In this document: positions 14,580-23,405 of the stretch, piece after piece
Position numbering within the stretch: position 1 is the first letter of the stretch
Layout of the letters: every line of letters starts with the position of its first letter
NCBI GenBank assembly: GCA_964463485.1
Contig: CAYXDO010000110.1
Span: 1-35,643, forward strand
Length of the DNA stretch: 35,643 nucleotides
Reading direction: 5' to 3'
Source of the DNA: CAYXDO01 sp964463485
GTDB lineage: Bacteria; Myxococcota; Kuafuiibacteriia; Kuafuiibacteriales; Kuafuiibacteriaceae
The notes under the pieces: model-generated
Seen by the model: only the letters and a program-made list of their open reading frames with translations
What the model was told of the DNA's origin: nothing
Database searches by the model: none
Program-made: the position numbers and the translations under genes

Positions 14580-15410
14580 TCAGCTTCGAGTTTGTACGGG
14601 TTGGTGGAGCTCCTCGATATCACGCGCAGAAACGGCCGCCGACACGTCGGGTCGCATTCCGGCCGGACAGAGTCCGCGCTTGAGCCCTTCGACCCCCGAC
14701 TCATTCAGCATTCGCGGCTTTCCGGTCGCCGCCTCGAGCCCCGCCATCGCTCGGCCGCCGACCGAGAATGTGCGCTGAAAAGCCATCTTTGCGATCGTAC
14801 CCACCACATCCATGAGTCCCACGTTACCGGCCTCGAACCCATCGGGCAGCTTCGAGTCCCGATAAAGGGCCACGATATCATCTTTCTGCAGCGCCTTCAC
14901 GCCGTCTTGGTTGCGTCGACCGAAGACCAAGAGCAGCGCACCCAACTCAGCGAGGCCGATTCCTACGGCTCGAAAGCTTCCGCCTTCCGTGCCCACGTTC
15001 AGCTTGTTCGCGAGCGCCAAGTCCTTCGTGGTGAGCGTCTTGCCGTCCGTGCTCAAACTCAACAGTGCATCGAGGCGTTCCTGACTGAACGGAACGGACG
15101 GGTCTCGGAGGATTCGCGTGTCGCCGAGGTGGTCGAGGGACGAGCCCCGCAAGCGATAGATGTCGAGCTCCTTGCGACCGGAGTCCCGTAGAAGCTCAGG
15201 CCGAACGGGGGAGGCGTCCGATCCTCCATGCGCCAAGATCTTCGATACGAGATCGCTGACCCCGATCCCTCGCAACGCCTTCTGAAGCTGGGCGAGGTCG
15301 ACCTGACCCTCCGGTCCGACCGAAATGGCCTGCTCCTTCACCAATGTCCGCAGGACGGGACACGGGATCTCGTGAAACCGAGGATCGAGCCCGTTCGATG
15401 TTACCTTCAT
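14580..15410 (-). CDS. Haem-thiolate peroxidase (family 2)-like protein
   Basis: A 276-residue protein starting at ATG 15410, which overlaps the upstream stop as ATGA. Residues 12-22 read FHEIPCPVLRT; the PCP motif (C17) is the haem-ligating cysteine segment of family 2 (chloroperoxidase/unspecific peroxygenase) proteins. SSLDHLGDTRILRDP follows at the place of the family's acid-base EHD motif and resembles the variant I recall in bacterial homologues; LSLSTDGKTLTTKDLALANK also fits. There is no signal peptide, unlike the secreted fungal enzymes. If functional it would use hydrogen peroxide to oxidise a small substrate. The catalytic glutamate is not evident, so activity is uncertain. It is cotranscribed with the 181-residue gene and likely controlled by the divergent TetR. 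Confidence 0.5.
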   Translation of the reverse strand: MKVTSNGLDPRFHEIPCPVLRTLVKEQAISVGPEGQVDLAQLQKALRGIGVSDLVSKILAHGGSDASPVRPELLRDSGRKELDIYRLRGSSLDHLGDTRILRDPSVPFSQERLDALLSLSTDGKTLTTKDLALANKLNVGTEGGSFRAVGIGLAELGALLLVFGRRNQDGVKALQKDDIVALYRDSKLPDGFEAGNVGLMDVVGTIAKMAFQRTFSVGGRAMAGLEAATGKPRMLNESGVEGLKRGLCPAGMRPDVSAAVSARDIEELHQPVQTRS

Positions 15411-15952
15411 GATTTCGATTCCCTTCGCGCGGAGCTGAGTACGGTCAGCCACTTCGCCTTCGCGGCTTCGTTCAAAGTCATGCCGTCCACCGTGAGCGTC
15501 ACGTCGGTGAAGATCCCGTCGTCCAGACGCAGCGCGTGAAATTGGCGCACCGACGCGACCTCGCGCATCGGGAATTCGAAGGACACGATGATACCTTCAC
15601 ACCCGTCGTCGAAGCGGATCTCGTCCGTCGCCAAGGCTCGCAGCCCGATGATCGTGCTCGCCAGCTCGGCGGTGACTTCGGCGGTGAGCAGCGCCAGCGT
15701 AGCCCCGAGCCCGACTCGTTTTCGGTTCATGATCAGGTTGGGTCGAATCGGGAACTGCTTCTGCAAAATTCTCGATTCGGTGGGTCCGGGCGGGGCCCGC
15801 AGGGCGATAGTCGTTTCTTCGACCACGAAGTCGTCTGGCGCGCTCAGCTCGAGTCCGTCAAAACGCACTCGCTCTCCTAGGGGGCGCGCGGCAGGGTTGG
15901 CCAGCAAAAAATGCGTCGCTGACCCGTTGACGAGCTTTAGTGACCATGACAT
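15407..15952 (-). CDS. Hypothetical partner of peroxidase-like protein
   Basis: A 181-residue protein starting at ATG 15952 (MSWSLKLVNGSATHFLL), within the palindrome shared with the tetR gene. It is mostly beta-strand with an Ala/Leu-rich central segment (GLGATLALLTAEVTAELAST) that might be a helix or weak membrane segment. The end TVDGMTLNEAAKAKWLTVLS is polar. I do not recognise a family. It is the first gene of a two-gene operon with the peroxidase-like gene (ATGA overlap), so it probably serves the same detoxification or oxidation function. Confidence 0.65.
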   Translation of the reverse strand: MSWSLKLVNGSATHFLLANPAARPLGERVRFDGLELSAPDDFVVEETTIALRAPPGPTESRILQKQFPIRPNLIMNRKRVGLGATLALLTAEVTAELASTIIGLRALATDEIRFDDGCEGIIVSFEFPMREVASVRQFHALRLDDGIFTDVTLTVDGMTLNEAAKAKWLTVLSSARRESKS

Positions 15953-15958
15953 GGTCAC
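15940..15958. promoter_or_regulatory. Perfect palindrome, probable TetR operator
   Basis: GTGACCATG-A-CATGGTCAC is a perfect inverted repeat with 9-bp arms and a 1-bp centre. It covers the start codon of the minus-strand gene (ATG 15952) and ends 3 bp before the TetR ATG at 15962. A second, weaker dyad (ATGACG / CGTCAT) lies at 15962-15981. Binding here by the TetR protein would repress both divergent genes. Confidence 0.75.
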
Positions 15959-15961
15959 CAA

Positions 15962-16570
15962 ATGACGCGTTCGTACGTCATGGGCAAACGAGCCGCGGAG
16001 GTCGAAGACCGCCGCTCCCGTATGCTCTCGGCGGCGTTCACGCTGTTTGGCTCGCTGCCCTACGAGAAGGTCACGCTCAAGGCGGTGGCCGCAGAGGCTG
16101 AGGTGGGGCTCAAGACGGTCGTTCGGGCGTTTGGCACCAAGGAGGACTTGGTCCGGGCCTGCATGGAGGCCGGACCACGCGCCGAAGAATCTGCGCGGCT
16201 GGTTCGGCCCGGGGACGTCGAAGGCGTCGTCTCGGTCCTCGCCGCCCGCTATGAGCTCATGTTTGACCGAACGCCTTACGTGGACGGACTGGCCGAGAGA
16301 GTTCCGCTCGTCGGGGAGTGGATCCAGCGCTCGCGCGAGAGTCACCGGCGCTGGCTCGGGGGGGCTTTTGCCCCGTGGCTGCCGGAGTCTGGGTTCGTGC
16401 GCGAGCGAAGGCTCATGGCGCTCTTCGTGGCGACGGAGATTCGCGATTGGTACACGTTGCGTCGCCACTTTGGCCTGAGCGCCGAGGTGGCACGCGAAGT
16501 CATGGCCGAGACTCTGCTCGCGCTCGTTCGAGCGTGGGGTGAGTCTGCCGGTCGGACGACGAACCGATGA
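15962..16570 (+). CDS. TetR-family transcriptional regulator
   Basis: A 202-residue protein starting at ATG 15962, or ATG 15980 (MGKRAAEVEDRR) if the palindrome blocks the first. The N-terminal helix-turn-helix is typical: RRSRMLSAAFTLFGSLPYEK, VTLKAVAAEAEVGLKTVVRA and FGTKEDLVRACMEAG. The C-terminal all-helical part is the ligand-binding and dimer domain. It is divergent from the peroxidase-like operon with 9 bp between the starts, so it very likely regulates that operon and itself through the palindrome. The inducer is unknown. Confidence 0.9.
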   Translation: MTRSYVMGKRAAEVEDRRSRMLSAAFTLFGSLPYEKVTLKAVAAEAEVGLKTVVRAFGTKEDLVRACMEAGPRAEESARLVRPGDVEGVVSVLAARYELMFDRTPYVDGLAERVPLVGEWIQRSRESHRRWLGGAFAPWLPESGFVRERRLMALFVATEIRDWYTLRRHFGLSAEVAREVMAETLLALVRAWGESAGRTTNR

Positions 16571-16596
16571 CTCGATATCTGCTAGTGACATGAGAT

Positions 16597-16616
16597 GGCG
16601 GGGGCGTAGTCCCGCC
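16597..16616. terminator. Hairpin between convergent genes
   Basis: GGCGGG (16597-16602) pairs with CCCGCC (16611-16616) across an 8-base loop, 27 bp after the tetR stop. It could terminate both tetR and the convergent secreted-protein gene. TTCGTGCAGG occurs three times between 16667 and 16722. No gene is visible in 16571-16732. Confidence 0.5.
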
Positions 16617-16732
16617 GGAGTTGGGAGTATGCCAGTGCGCGGATTGGTCACCCTCGGTCCGACGATTCGTGCAGGTGAGGTCGAGGGCGCGAAGAACGTC
16701 GGTTCGTGCAGGGGTTCGTGCAGGGGTCGTGC

Positions 16733-19069
16733 TCATCGCGCGGATCGGGAGACTTCGACTCTCACGGTCGCGGGCGTCGGATCGACTCTCAGGTGGCCGT
16801 CAGCGCTGCGGACGTCGATGCGGTGGGGTCCGGGCTCGAGTCCCTCGATGACCAACGTTCCGTCGTTCGGGAGGCGCGTGATTTGCCAGTTGCCGAGGTT
16901 GTCTCGATATTCGGCCATCGGCGGTCGGTCTTTGATCGCGAGCGCGACGGAATCCATGTCGATGCGCGGTGCCCCGAGCCGTGTTTCCGGAAACGACTCG
17001 TCATCGACGAGGACGATGATTTCATTCCCCACCACCAGCAAATCATGGTGCGTCGCGTCGAAGCGCGCGAGGGACACGGTCAGCGGCATGCTGACCTCGG
17101 TCATGCGAGGCTGGCAAAGCCGGCCTCGGGCCACGACGAGTTGGTCCTTCACGGTGAGCCACCACCGGCCGTCTTCGCCCATCACCGGGGTCGTCGTCGC
17201 TCCACATCGATCCGGCGCTTGCGGAAGCGGAGTGTGGCTCGGTGGGACCTCGGTGGGTTGCCAAGTGCCTTGGTTCAGAGCCCAGGTCGTATTCTTCCCC
17301 AGGCGATTGATCGTGGCGATGATACGTCCATCAGGCGCCAAGAACGGGCTCGTCCACACGCTGGCTCCGGTGGCCCCAGCGATTTCGTCCGGTGACCACC
17401 GTCTCCACGAGCGATCTGGGAAGACACAACTCACCGAGCGCTTGGGGTCGCTCAGGCACCAAGTTCCATCCGCTTTCACGGCAGGTAAGGCCTCCGTGTC
17501 CCAACCCGCGACGGCAGCTCCGGAGGCGTCCCTGACCGCTTCGATGTACGAGGAGGCCTTTTGCCAGGCGTGAGTACGCGCGTCCATTCGAAGCACGGGC
17601 GGTCCCTCGTCCGGGTACCCGCTGCTCGGCGAAGGGACTACCCAGAGCAGGTCTTTGGAGTCGGCGAAGAGCGTGCTGTTGGAGGCGAATATTCGGTCGC
17701 GGAATTCGGGAGAGGGCGAGTGAGTGTCATGCCGGACGCCGTTCCATTCGTGCAGCGAGAGCGGATCCTTCTCTTCGAGCCACCAGACACGGCGATCAGC
17801 CGTCCAGGTGAGTGCGCGCTTCATGAAGGGGAGCCTCGTGACGACCGAGCTCGGCGCTGCCCCAGACGTCCATGCAGGCATGAGTAGGGTGCCCGCGCTC
17901 GAATCGGTCAGCATGAGTGTGTCGGCGTCGATGAGGAAGATCCCCGTGACGCTCGTAACTGGGACGCCACGACCCCAGTCGAGGCGTTCCTTCGTAGACC
18001 CACTCAAGTGCCAAACCGGGCCGTCGGGCGTGGCCAGCCAGACATGCTCGCGGCTGGCTCGGTCCGGGGCCGAAGCAAAGACAGGGTCGTCCATGAACTG
18101 ATAGACTCGGCCGCCCACGCCGGGCAAGACTCTCTCGAACGCCGCGGCTCCGTCGGCGCGGCCGAAGAGAATGCCCGCGTCTTGTTGAAACGAGCGCTCG
18201 ACGAGCGCCCAGGTCGAGCTTTGCGCTCGGTATAAAGCAAGGATATTCTGCGGAGTTTGCTCGACGAGCGGAGGAAAGGGCTCCGGGGCCACGGTGCGAG
18301 TGGTGAGGTCGAGGCGAAATAGGCGATTGTCAGTGGAAAGCAGCGCCGAAGGCGGGCTCCCGCGTCTTTCGAGCGGCAGCACCGCACGAGTCACTCCGGC
18401 CGGCAGTCCCTGACTCACCCAGGGCTCGAACCCACCTGCGTAGCGAAGGAGTCCGGGCAACACATACGCGTTGCTCGCGCCCTTCGCCCAGACCCAAATC
18501 GCACCGTTCGCCTCGAACAGTCGGACGCTCCCGCAAAACACCTGACCCGTGCTGGAGGTCGCCTCGCAGCACCCTTCCGCGGTCAGTCCGCTGCAGCGCG
18601 GAAGCTTCGGACTCTCGGGAGTCACGAGCCAGTCCGGTTCCAGCAGATGGACCTGGGCTCGGCCGCGGGCACTCACCTCGATGAGTCTTCGCGAGTCGCC
18701 AAACAGCCAGACGACACCCTTCGTCGTCACATAGAGTCGCGGCTTGGCAGGGACCGGCAGCGAGCTCGCGGCGATACGGCGTCCATCGCCCCTGCGAAAG
18801 CGCCAGAGCTCCCAACTCTGACTCTTTCGAAGGATCACGACGGCTCCGCCCGAAGGGTCGGTGGTCATGACCTCGACCGACGAGTCCTGAGCGAGCTCGA
18901 CCTGCCGCCAAGCCTCACCTTCGTAGAAGGCGAGGCGACCTCCGCGTCTCGCGTAGACGGTTCGATCGATCGACTGAACGGCCTGATCGACGGGCACGCG
19001 ATCCAACCACGGGGCCCCCGAAGAGGAGGGGAGGCCGATGGCGAACAGAAAAGGAAGCGGGCTCAGCAC
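16733..19069 (-). CDS. Large exported protein, likely beta-propeller
   Basis: A protein of about 778 residues if started at GTG 19069, giving a short hydrophobic leader (LSPLPFLFAIGLPSSSGAPW). The start is uncertain, since longer versions overlap smc. The body is rich in beta strands with repeated Trp/Gly/Asp patterns (GGRLAFYEGEAWRQV, DRRVWWLEEKDPLSLHEW, DGRWWLTVKDQLVVARGR), which suggests several propeller blades. The end GTLVIEGLEPGPHRIDVRSA resembles a small Ig/PEGA-like domain. Cysteines occur in pairs, in line with an extracytoplasmic location. No enzyme motif was recognised. It lies 55 bp after smc on the same strand and may be cotranscribed, without an evident functional link. Confidence 0.7.
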   Translation of the reverse strand: MLSPLPFLFAIGLPSSSGAPWLDRVPVDQAVQSIDRTVYARRGGRLAFYEGEAWRQVELAQDSSVEVMTTDPSGGAVVILRKSQSWELWRFRRGDGRRIAASSLPVPAKPRLYVTTKGVVWLFGDSRRLIEVSARGRAQVHLLEPDWLVTPESPKLPRCSGLTAEGCCEATSSTGQVFCGSVRLFEANGAIWVWAKGASNAYVLPGLLRYAGGFEPWVSQGLPAGVTRAVLPLERRGSPPSALLSTDNRLFRLDLTTRTVAPEPFPPLVEQTPQNILALYRAQSSTWALVERSFQQDAGILFGRADGAAAFERVLPGVGGRVYQFMDDPVFASAPDRASREHVWLATPDGPVWHLSGSTKERLDWGRGVPVTSVTGIFLIDADTLMLTDSSAGTLLMPAWTSGAAPSSVVTRLPFMKRALTWTADRRVWWLEEKDPLSLHEWNGVRHDTHSPSPEFRDRIFASNSTLFADSKDLLWVVPSPSSGYPDEGPPVLRMDARTHAWQKASSYIEAVRDASGAAVAGWDTEALPAVKADGTWCLSDPKRSVSCVFPDRSWRRWSPDEIAGATGASVWTSPFLAPDGRIIATINRLGKNTTWALNQGTWQPTEVPPSHTPLPQAPDRCGATTTPVMGEDGRWWLTVKDQLVVARGRLCQPRMTEVSMPLTVSLARFDATHHDLLVVGNEIIVLVDDESFPETRLGAPRIDMDSVALAIKDRPPMAEYRDNLGNWQITRLPNDGTLVIEGLEPGPHRIDVRSADGHLRVDPTPATVRVEVSRSAR

Positions 19070-19124
19070 ACGCTTCGCGAGCTCTTGGAACGTGTCATCA
19101 GCACGGGTTGCGATCGGGTGGCGC

Positions 19125-22100
19125 TCAGCTGTCCGCGGCGGACGGCGGGGCGGGCTCGGCCCTGTGGATCGCCGCTTCGGCGGCCTGCAGATCGACACCC
19201 ACGAGCTTCGAGATCCCGGGTTCCTCCATCGTCACGCCATACAACCGATCGGGCACCTCCATCGTGCGCTTGTTGTGAGTGATGAGGATGAATTGCGAGA
19301 TCGACGACATGTCCTTCACCAGGTCGTTGTACCGGCCCACGTTGGCGTCGTCGAGCGGCGCGTCGACCTCGTCGAGGAGGCAGAAAGGCGTGGGTTTGAT
19401 GAGGAAGATGCTGAAGATCAGCGAGATGGCGGTCAGCGCTTTTTCTCCGCCGCTCATGAGGCTGGCGGACTGAAGTTTCTTGCCGGGGGGCTGAATCATC
19501 ATCTCGACGCCGGCCTCGAGAGGGTCGCCGCCGCCGGTGATTTCGAGCGAGGCGGATCCGCCGCCGAAGAGCCGGGGGAAGACGATCTGGAGCTTCTCGT
19601 TCACGAGCTTGAACGTCTCGAGGTAGCGCTCGTGGCTGGTCTTGTTGATCTTCTTGATGGCTGCCTTGAGATCGGCGATCGCGCTCTCGAGGTCTTTCTT
19701 CTGAGTATCGAGGAATGCGTGCCGCTCCTTGACTTCCTCGAACTCGGCGATGGCGGTCAGGTTGATCTCACCCATCGAGTCCAACTTCTTTCGGAGTCGG
19801 GTGCGACGTTCGTCTTCGTCAGGACCGTGGAGGGGGGCCATGTGGAGCTCGGGGATCTGAGTTACGAGCTCGAGCTGGTATCGCTCTTCGATCTGCGCCT
19901 CGATCGTGTCGCGAGCCATCGACAGCTCCTTGGCGCCGAGGAGACGGGCGTTGAGAGTGTCCTTGAGGGCCTCGATGGCTCGTCGCGCGGTCCGCAGGCG
20001 CTCGTCTTCGGCTCGAACGGTCTCCGAGCCGGTGCCGAGCCGCCGTTTGATTTCGACGATCACGACTTTTTTCCCGTCGATTTTCTCTCTGAGTCCGGCG
20101 CCGCCCTCTCGAGTCGCGAGGAGGGACTCGGTGAGTCGGGTGATTTCTTCCTTGGAGCTCTTGATCCCCTCTTCGAGCTTGACGAGGCGGGCGGCGAGCT
20201 CGGTGACGTCGACGTCGAGTCGGTCGAGGTGTCGCTTGGCTGCCTCGTGCTGCTCGATTCGCTGGGCGACGGAGACTTTGAGCTGAGTGACTCGCTCTTG
20301 CGCCAAGATCTTCTGAGCTTTGGCCTCGGCGAGCGTCTTGGTGTCGTCACTGGCGCTCTTGGTGAGCTCGCCACGACGCTCCTCGAGCTTCTGGATGGCT
20401 AGCCTCGATCGTTCGCGCTCGCCTTCGACCGCCTTGATACTCTCTTGGACCTGTTCGATCTCGCGCTCGACGACGAGCCTGCGTTCGGCCTGCCGAGCGG
20501 CTTGCTCTTCGAGCGATCGGAGGTCTTTTTCGACGGTGATTAGACTCAGGTCTTCCTTGTGGCCTTCGTCGGAGAGTGACTTGATGGACTCTTCCAGGTC
20601 CGAGATCTTCTTGGCGAGGGTCTTGTGGCTGCCTTCGACCGAGGCGAGTCGCTTCTGGAGGCTCGCGACGATTCTCTCGAGCTCTTTGATTTCGCGCTTT
20701 TTTGCCAGCATGCCGGCCCCGACGCTCGCGCCGGATCCACCCGTGAGTACGCCGACAGGGTCGAGAACGTCTCCGTCGAGGGTGACCAGAGTCTTTCGGT
20801 GTTGCCCGTCCTGCCAGACGTTTCTCGCTTGTTCGAGATCCTCGACGACCACGACATCGCCGAGGAGGACGTAGGCGATCTGTTCGAAACCCGCGGGCGT
20901 CTCGACCAAGTCGACGAGGCGCCCAAGGACGCCCGGGGCCGACATGTCGGGCCAGACGTCGTCTTCTTCGACGAGCTCAGGCACGGGGAGCAGGGAGCCT
21001 CCGAGGCCGCGCAGGGATAGCGCGGCGTCTTCGGTTTTTCCTCGCGCGGCGGCGACGGCGAGGCGTTGCGCTTCTCGAACCAGATCCGACGGCGGCGGGC
21101 GGTCGCTGATCGGAAGATCCGAGTCGCTCTTCGGAGGAGCGCTCGTGGAGTCGACGAGAATCGGCGCGGGCTCGATGCGAGCTTGAAGGCCTCCGGCGTC
21201 GACGACGGCCCCGCCGGCCGCGACGGGAACCTTCGTGCGAGCGCTCTTCGGCGCCCAGGAGACGTGGCTTCGCCGCACGTCGAGGGGGATGAAGCTGGAG
21301 CGCCCGTCTTGCGTGCGCCGCAAGTACTCTACGGACCGAATACCTTCTTCTTGATCGCGCACGATCACGTACTGGAGGCGCTCTCCGAGCACCGACTCGA
21401 TCGCGGTTTCGAGGCGAGGCTCGGACGTGATCACGTCGGCGACGAGGCCGTGTACACGCTCGAGAAAGGACCCCTCGGACTTGCTGCGTTTGATGATCGC
21501 GCGGACTCCTCCTTCACAGCCGTCGTAGTTGCGCTGAATTTCTTCGAGGGAGGAGAGGCGCGATCGCTTGTCCATCAGCTCTTCGCGGAGCGCGAGGAGC
21601 TCGGCTTCCTTCTCGACGAGCTGGCCGTGAAGCTTCTCGAGGGCCTGCTCCTTGCTGCTCTTGGCCTCGATGAGGGCGAGCTTGAGCTGTCGGTTTTCGT
21701 CGAGCTTCTTGCGCGTGTCCTTGGCCCGCTGATCGAGCTCCGCGATCGTCGCGACGATCTGATCGCGCTCGGCGACGAAGCGACCTCGGCGTTGCTCGAG
21801 GTCGTCTTTGGACTTGGCGAGGTTATCGAGGTTGCTCTCGTGCTGCGCGACGTTGGTGAGGCACTCGACGAGGATCCGCTGCGATCTCTCGAGCTGGGCC
21901 TCGCTCTTGGCGATCAGATCCTCTGTGGCCGAGACCTGCGCGAGATCGGCCGCGAGCCGCGCTTTCTCGTCGGCCGTCACCGCTCCGATCGCGGCGCTCT
22001 TTTCTTGGACCTCGGCGCGCTCTTTGGAACGTGCGTCGAAGGTCTCGCTGACCTTGGCCTGCTCGCGCCCGGCCTCGGCGGTGCGATCCTTGAGCCCCGC

Positions 22101-23042
22101 GAGCTCGCGGTCGGTGAGCTCGATCGTGGCCAAGCCGACCGCCAAGACTTGCTCGAGCTCGGAGAGCTGCGCTTCTTCTCCGCGAAGCTTTTCGCGATCG
22201 GCCTCGAGGGATTCGACCGCTGTCCGAAGCTTGGCGTCTTCGGTCACGACGAGCGCTTCCTGCTCCACCAGTGAAGTGCGCGCGGTGTCGGCCTCCGCGG
22301 TGAGGAAGCGCTCGCGGACGGTCAGCTCGAGGAACTGATGGACCGCGGCCTCGAGGTCGAGCGTCTTGAGCTCGGCCTTGAGCACTTTGTACTGCTCGGC
22401 GCGCTTGGCCTGTCGCTCGAGCCCGCCCATCCGCTTGTCGAGCTCGGCCAAGATGTCGGTGACGCGCAGGAGGTTTTGCTCCGAAGCCTCGAGCCGAGCC
22501 TCGGCCTGGCGGCGGCGCATCTTGTATTTGGTGACGCCCGCGGCGTCTTCGATCAGCTCGCGACGGTTCTCCGGTTTGGCGGTGACCACGAGGCCGATTC
22601 GGCCCTGCTCGATCACCGAGTAGCTCTTGGTACCGACGCCGGTGCCGAGGAAGAGATCCTCGACGTCCTTGAGCCGACACTTGGTCCGGTTGATCAGGTA
22701 CTCGCTCGTGCCGTCCCGGAACAGCCTGCGCGTCACGCTGATCTCGGCAACGCTTTGATACTCGGGCGGAACGAGCGCGCCGTCGTTCTTGAATGTGACG
22801 GTGACCTCGGACATTCCCAGCGCGCCGCGGCTGTCGGACCCCGAGAAGATCACGTCCTCCATGCTGGCGCCGCGCAGGTGTTTTGCGGATCGCTCGCCCA
22901 TGGCCCAGCGGAGCGCGTCGACGATGTTCGATTTGCCGCAGCCGTTCGGGCCGACGATGCCAGTGATGCCGTCCGAGAAGTGGAGGACGGTTCGATCGGC
23001 AAAGCTTTTGAAGCCTTGGATCTCGAGCCGCTTGATGCGCAT
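19125..23042 (-). CDS. smc: Chromosome partition protein SMC
   Basis: A 1305-residue structural-maintenance-of-chromosomes ATPase. Start ATG 23042 gives the classic MRIKRLEIQGFKSFADRTVL; two further ATGs upstream add up to 14 unusual residues. Walker A GPNGCGKSN is at 31-39. Long coiled coils flank a central hinge, and the C-terminal head has the ABC signature LMSGGEKALTA (~1195), Walker B FCLLDEVDAPLDD (~1221) and FILITHNKRTME. It organises and segregates the chromosome together with ScpA/ScpB, which are not encoded here. It is longer than the usual ~1150-1200 residues. The extra length appears to sit in the hinge, around a Pro/Ser/Asp-rich stretch (PPKSDSDLPISDRPPPSD), presumably an exposed loop. 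Confidence 0.97.
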   Translation of the reverse strand: MRIKRLEIQGFKSFADRTVLHFSDGITGIVGPNGCGKSNIVDALRWAMGERSAKHLRGASMEDVIFSGSDSRGALGMSEVTVTFKNDGALVPPEYQSVAEISVTRRLFRDGTSEYLINRTKCRLKDVEDLFLGTGVGTKSYSVIEQGRIGLVVTAKPENRRELIEDAAGVTKYKMRRRQAEARLEASEQNLLRVTDILAELDKRMGGLERQAKRAEQYKVLKAELKTLDLEAAVHQFLELTVRERFLTAEADTARTSLVEQEALVVTEDAKLRTAVESLEADREKLRGEEAQLSELEQVLAVGLATIELTDRELAGLKDRTAEAGREQAKVSETFDARSKERAEVQEKSAAIGAVTADEKARLAADLAQVSATEDLIAKSEAQLERSQRILVECLTNVAQHESNLDNLAKSKDDLEQRRGRFVAERDQIVATIAELDQRAKDTRKKLDENRQLKLALIEAKSSKEQALEKLHGQLVEKEAELLALREELMDKRSRLSSLEEIQRNYDGCEGGVRAIIKRSKSEGSFLERVHGLVADVITSEPRLETAIESVLGERLQYVIVRDQEEGIRSVEYLRRTQDGRSSFIPLDVRRSHVSWAPKSARTKVPVAAGGAVVDAGGLQARIEPAPILVDSTSAPPKSDSDLPISDRPPPSDLVREAQRLAVAAARGKTEDAALSLRGLGGSLLPVPELVEEDDVWPDMSAPGVLGRLVDLVETPAGFEQIAYVLLGDVVVVEDLEQARNVWQDGQHRKTLVTLDGDVLDPVGVLTGGSGASVGAGMLAKKREIKELERIVASLQKRLASVEGSHKTLAKKISDLEESIKSLSDEGHKEDLSLITVEKDLRSLEEQAARQAERRLVVEREIEQVQESIKAVEGERERSRLAIQKLEERRGELTKSASDDTKTLAEAKAQKILAQERVTQLKVSVAQRIEQHEAAKRHLDRLDVDVTELAARLVKLEEGIKSSKEEITRLTESLLATREGGAGLREKIDGKKVVIVEIKRRLGTGSETVRAEDERLRTARRAIEALKDTLNARLLGAKELSMARDTIEAQIEERYQLELVTQIPELHMAPLHGPDEDERRTRLRKKLDSMGEINLTAIAEFEEVKERHAFLDTQKKDLESAIADLKAAIKKINKTSHERYLETFKLVNEKLQIVFPRLFGGGSASLEITGGGDPLEAGVEMMIQPPGKKLQSASLMSGGEKALTAISLIFSIFLIKPTPFCLLDEVDAPLDDANVGRYNDLVKDMSSISQFILITHNKRTMEVPDRLYGVTMEEPGISKLVGVDLQAAEAAIHRAEPAPPSAADS

Positions 23043-23199
23043 CGGTCCAGCCCGCATGTAGGCGCGGACGGAGGGGATTGGCAACCATTCCGTAGGGGGT
23101 CAGGTCGCGACACACCACAATGGATAGACGTCGGACCCGGATCGGGCGCCGATCCACTCTGGATCGGGCCTCTGTTGCCTGCGCCTAAGTTTCGCGGAT

Positions 23200-23244
23200 C
23201 CCTGGGAGCGCAGTCATCTTGCCTGCGCCTAGGCTTCGCGGACC
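23200..23244 (+). repeat. Dispersed palindromic repeat, copy 1
   Basis: A copy of a ~45-bp element: CCTGGGAGCGCAG, then CATCTTGCCTGCGCCTA, then GCTTCGCGGA. The core GCAGGCATCTTGCCTGC (here GCAGTCATCTTGCCTGC) is an inverted repeat able to fold into a hairpin. A right half only is present at 23175-23198. Confidence 0.85.
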
Positions 23245-23317
23245 CCGACTTAAGCTTTGCGCCGACCCTCGGGAGCGCCGTGCGCCCGACCTGGTGTGCG
23301 CTCCGTAATCGCCGTTT

Positions 23318-23361
23318 GTCCGCGAAGCTTAGGCGCAGGCAAGATGCCTGCGCTCCCAGGG
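23318..23361 (-). repeat. Dispersed palindromic repeat, copy 2 (inverted)
   Basis: The element in the opposite orientation, with an intact core. Facing copy 1, it could form a large cruciform of about 160 bp between smc and the TPR gene. Confidence 0.85.
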
Positions 23362-23405
23362 GTCCGTGAAGCTTACCCAGGGTCCGCGCGAAGCCGAGAA
23401 GGGAC

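Larger units (their letters stand above)
23043..23405. other. smc upstream region with repeats
   Basis: There is no gene. The region holds a half copy (23175-23198), one direct copy (23200-23244) and one inverted copy (23318-23361) of the dispersed palindromic repeat described separately, between the smc start and the stop of the TPR gene. The smc promoter should lie in 23043-23170; no clear -35/-10 was found. Confidence 0.6.

Noticed and set aside
20320..22338. Long plus-strand frames inside smc
   Set aside because: They are antisense shadows of a high-GC coiled-coil gene; compositions are Leu/Glu/Asp or Ser/Arg biased with no motifs.
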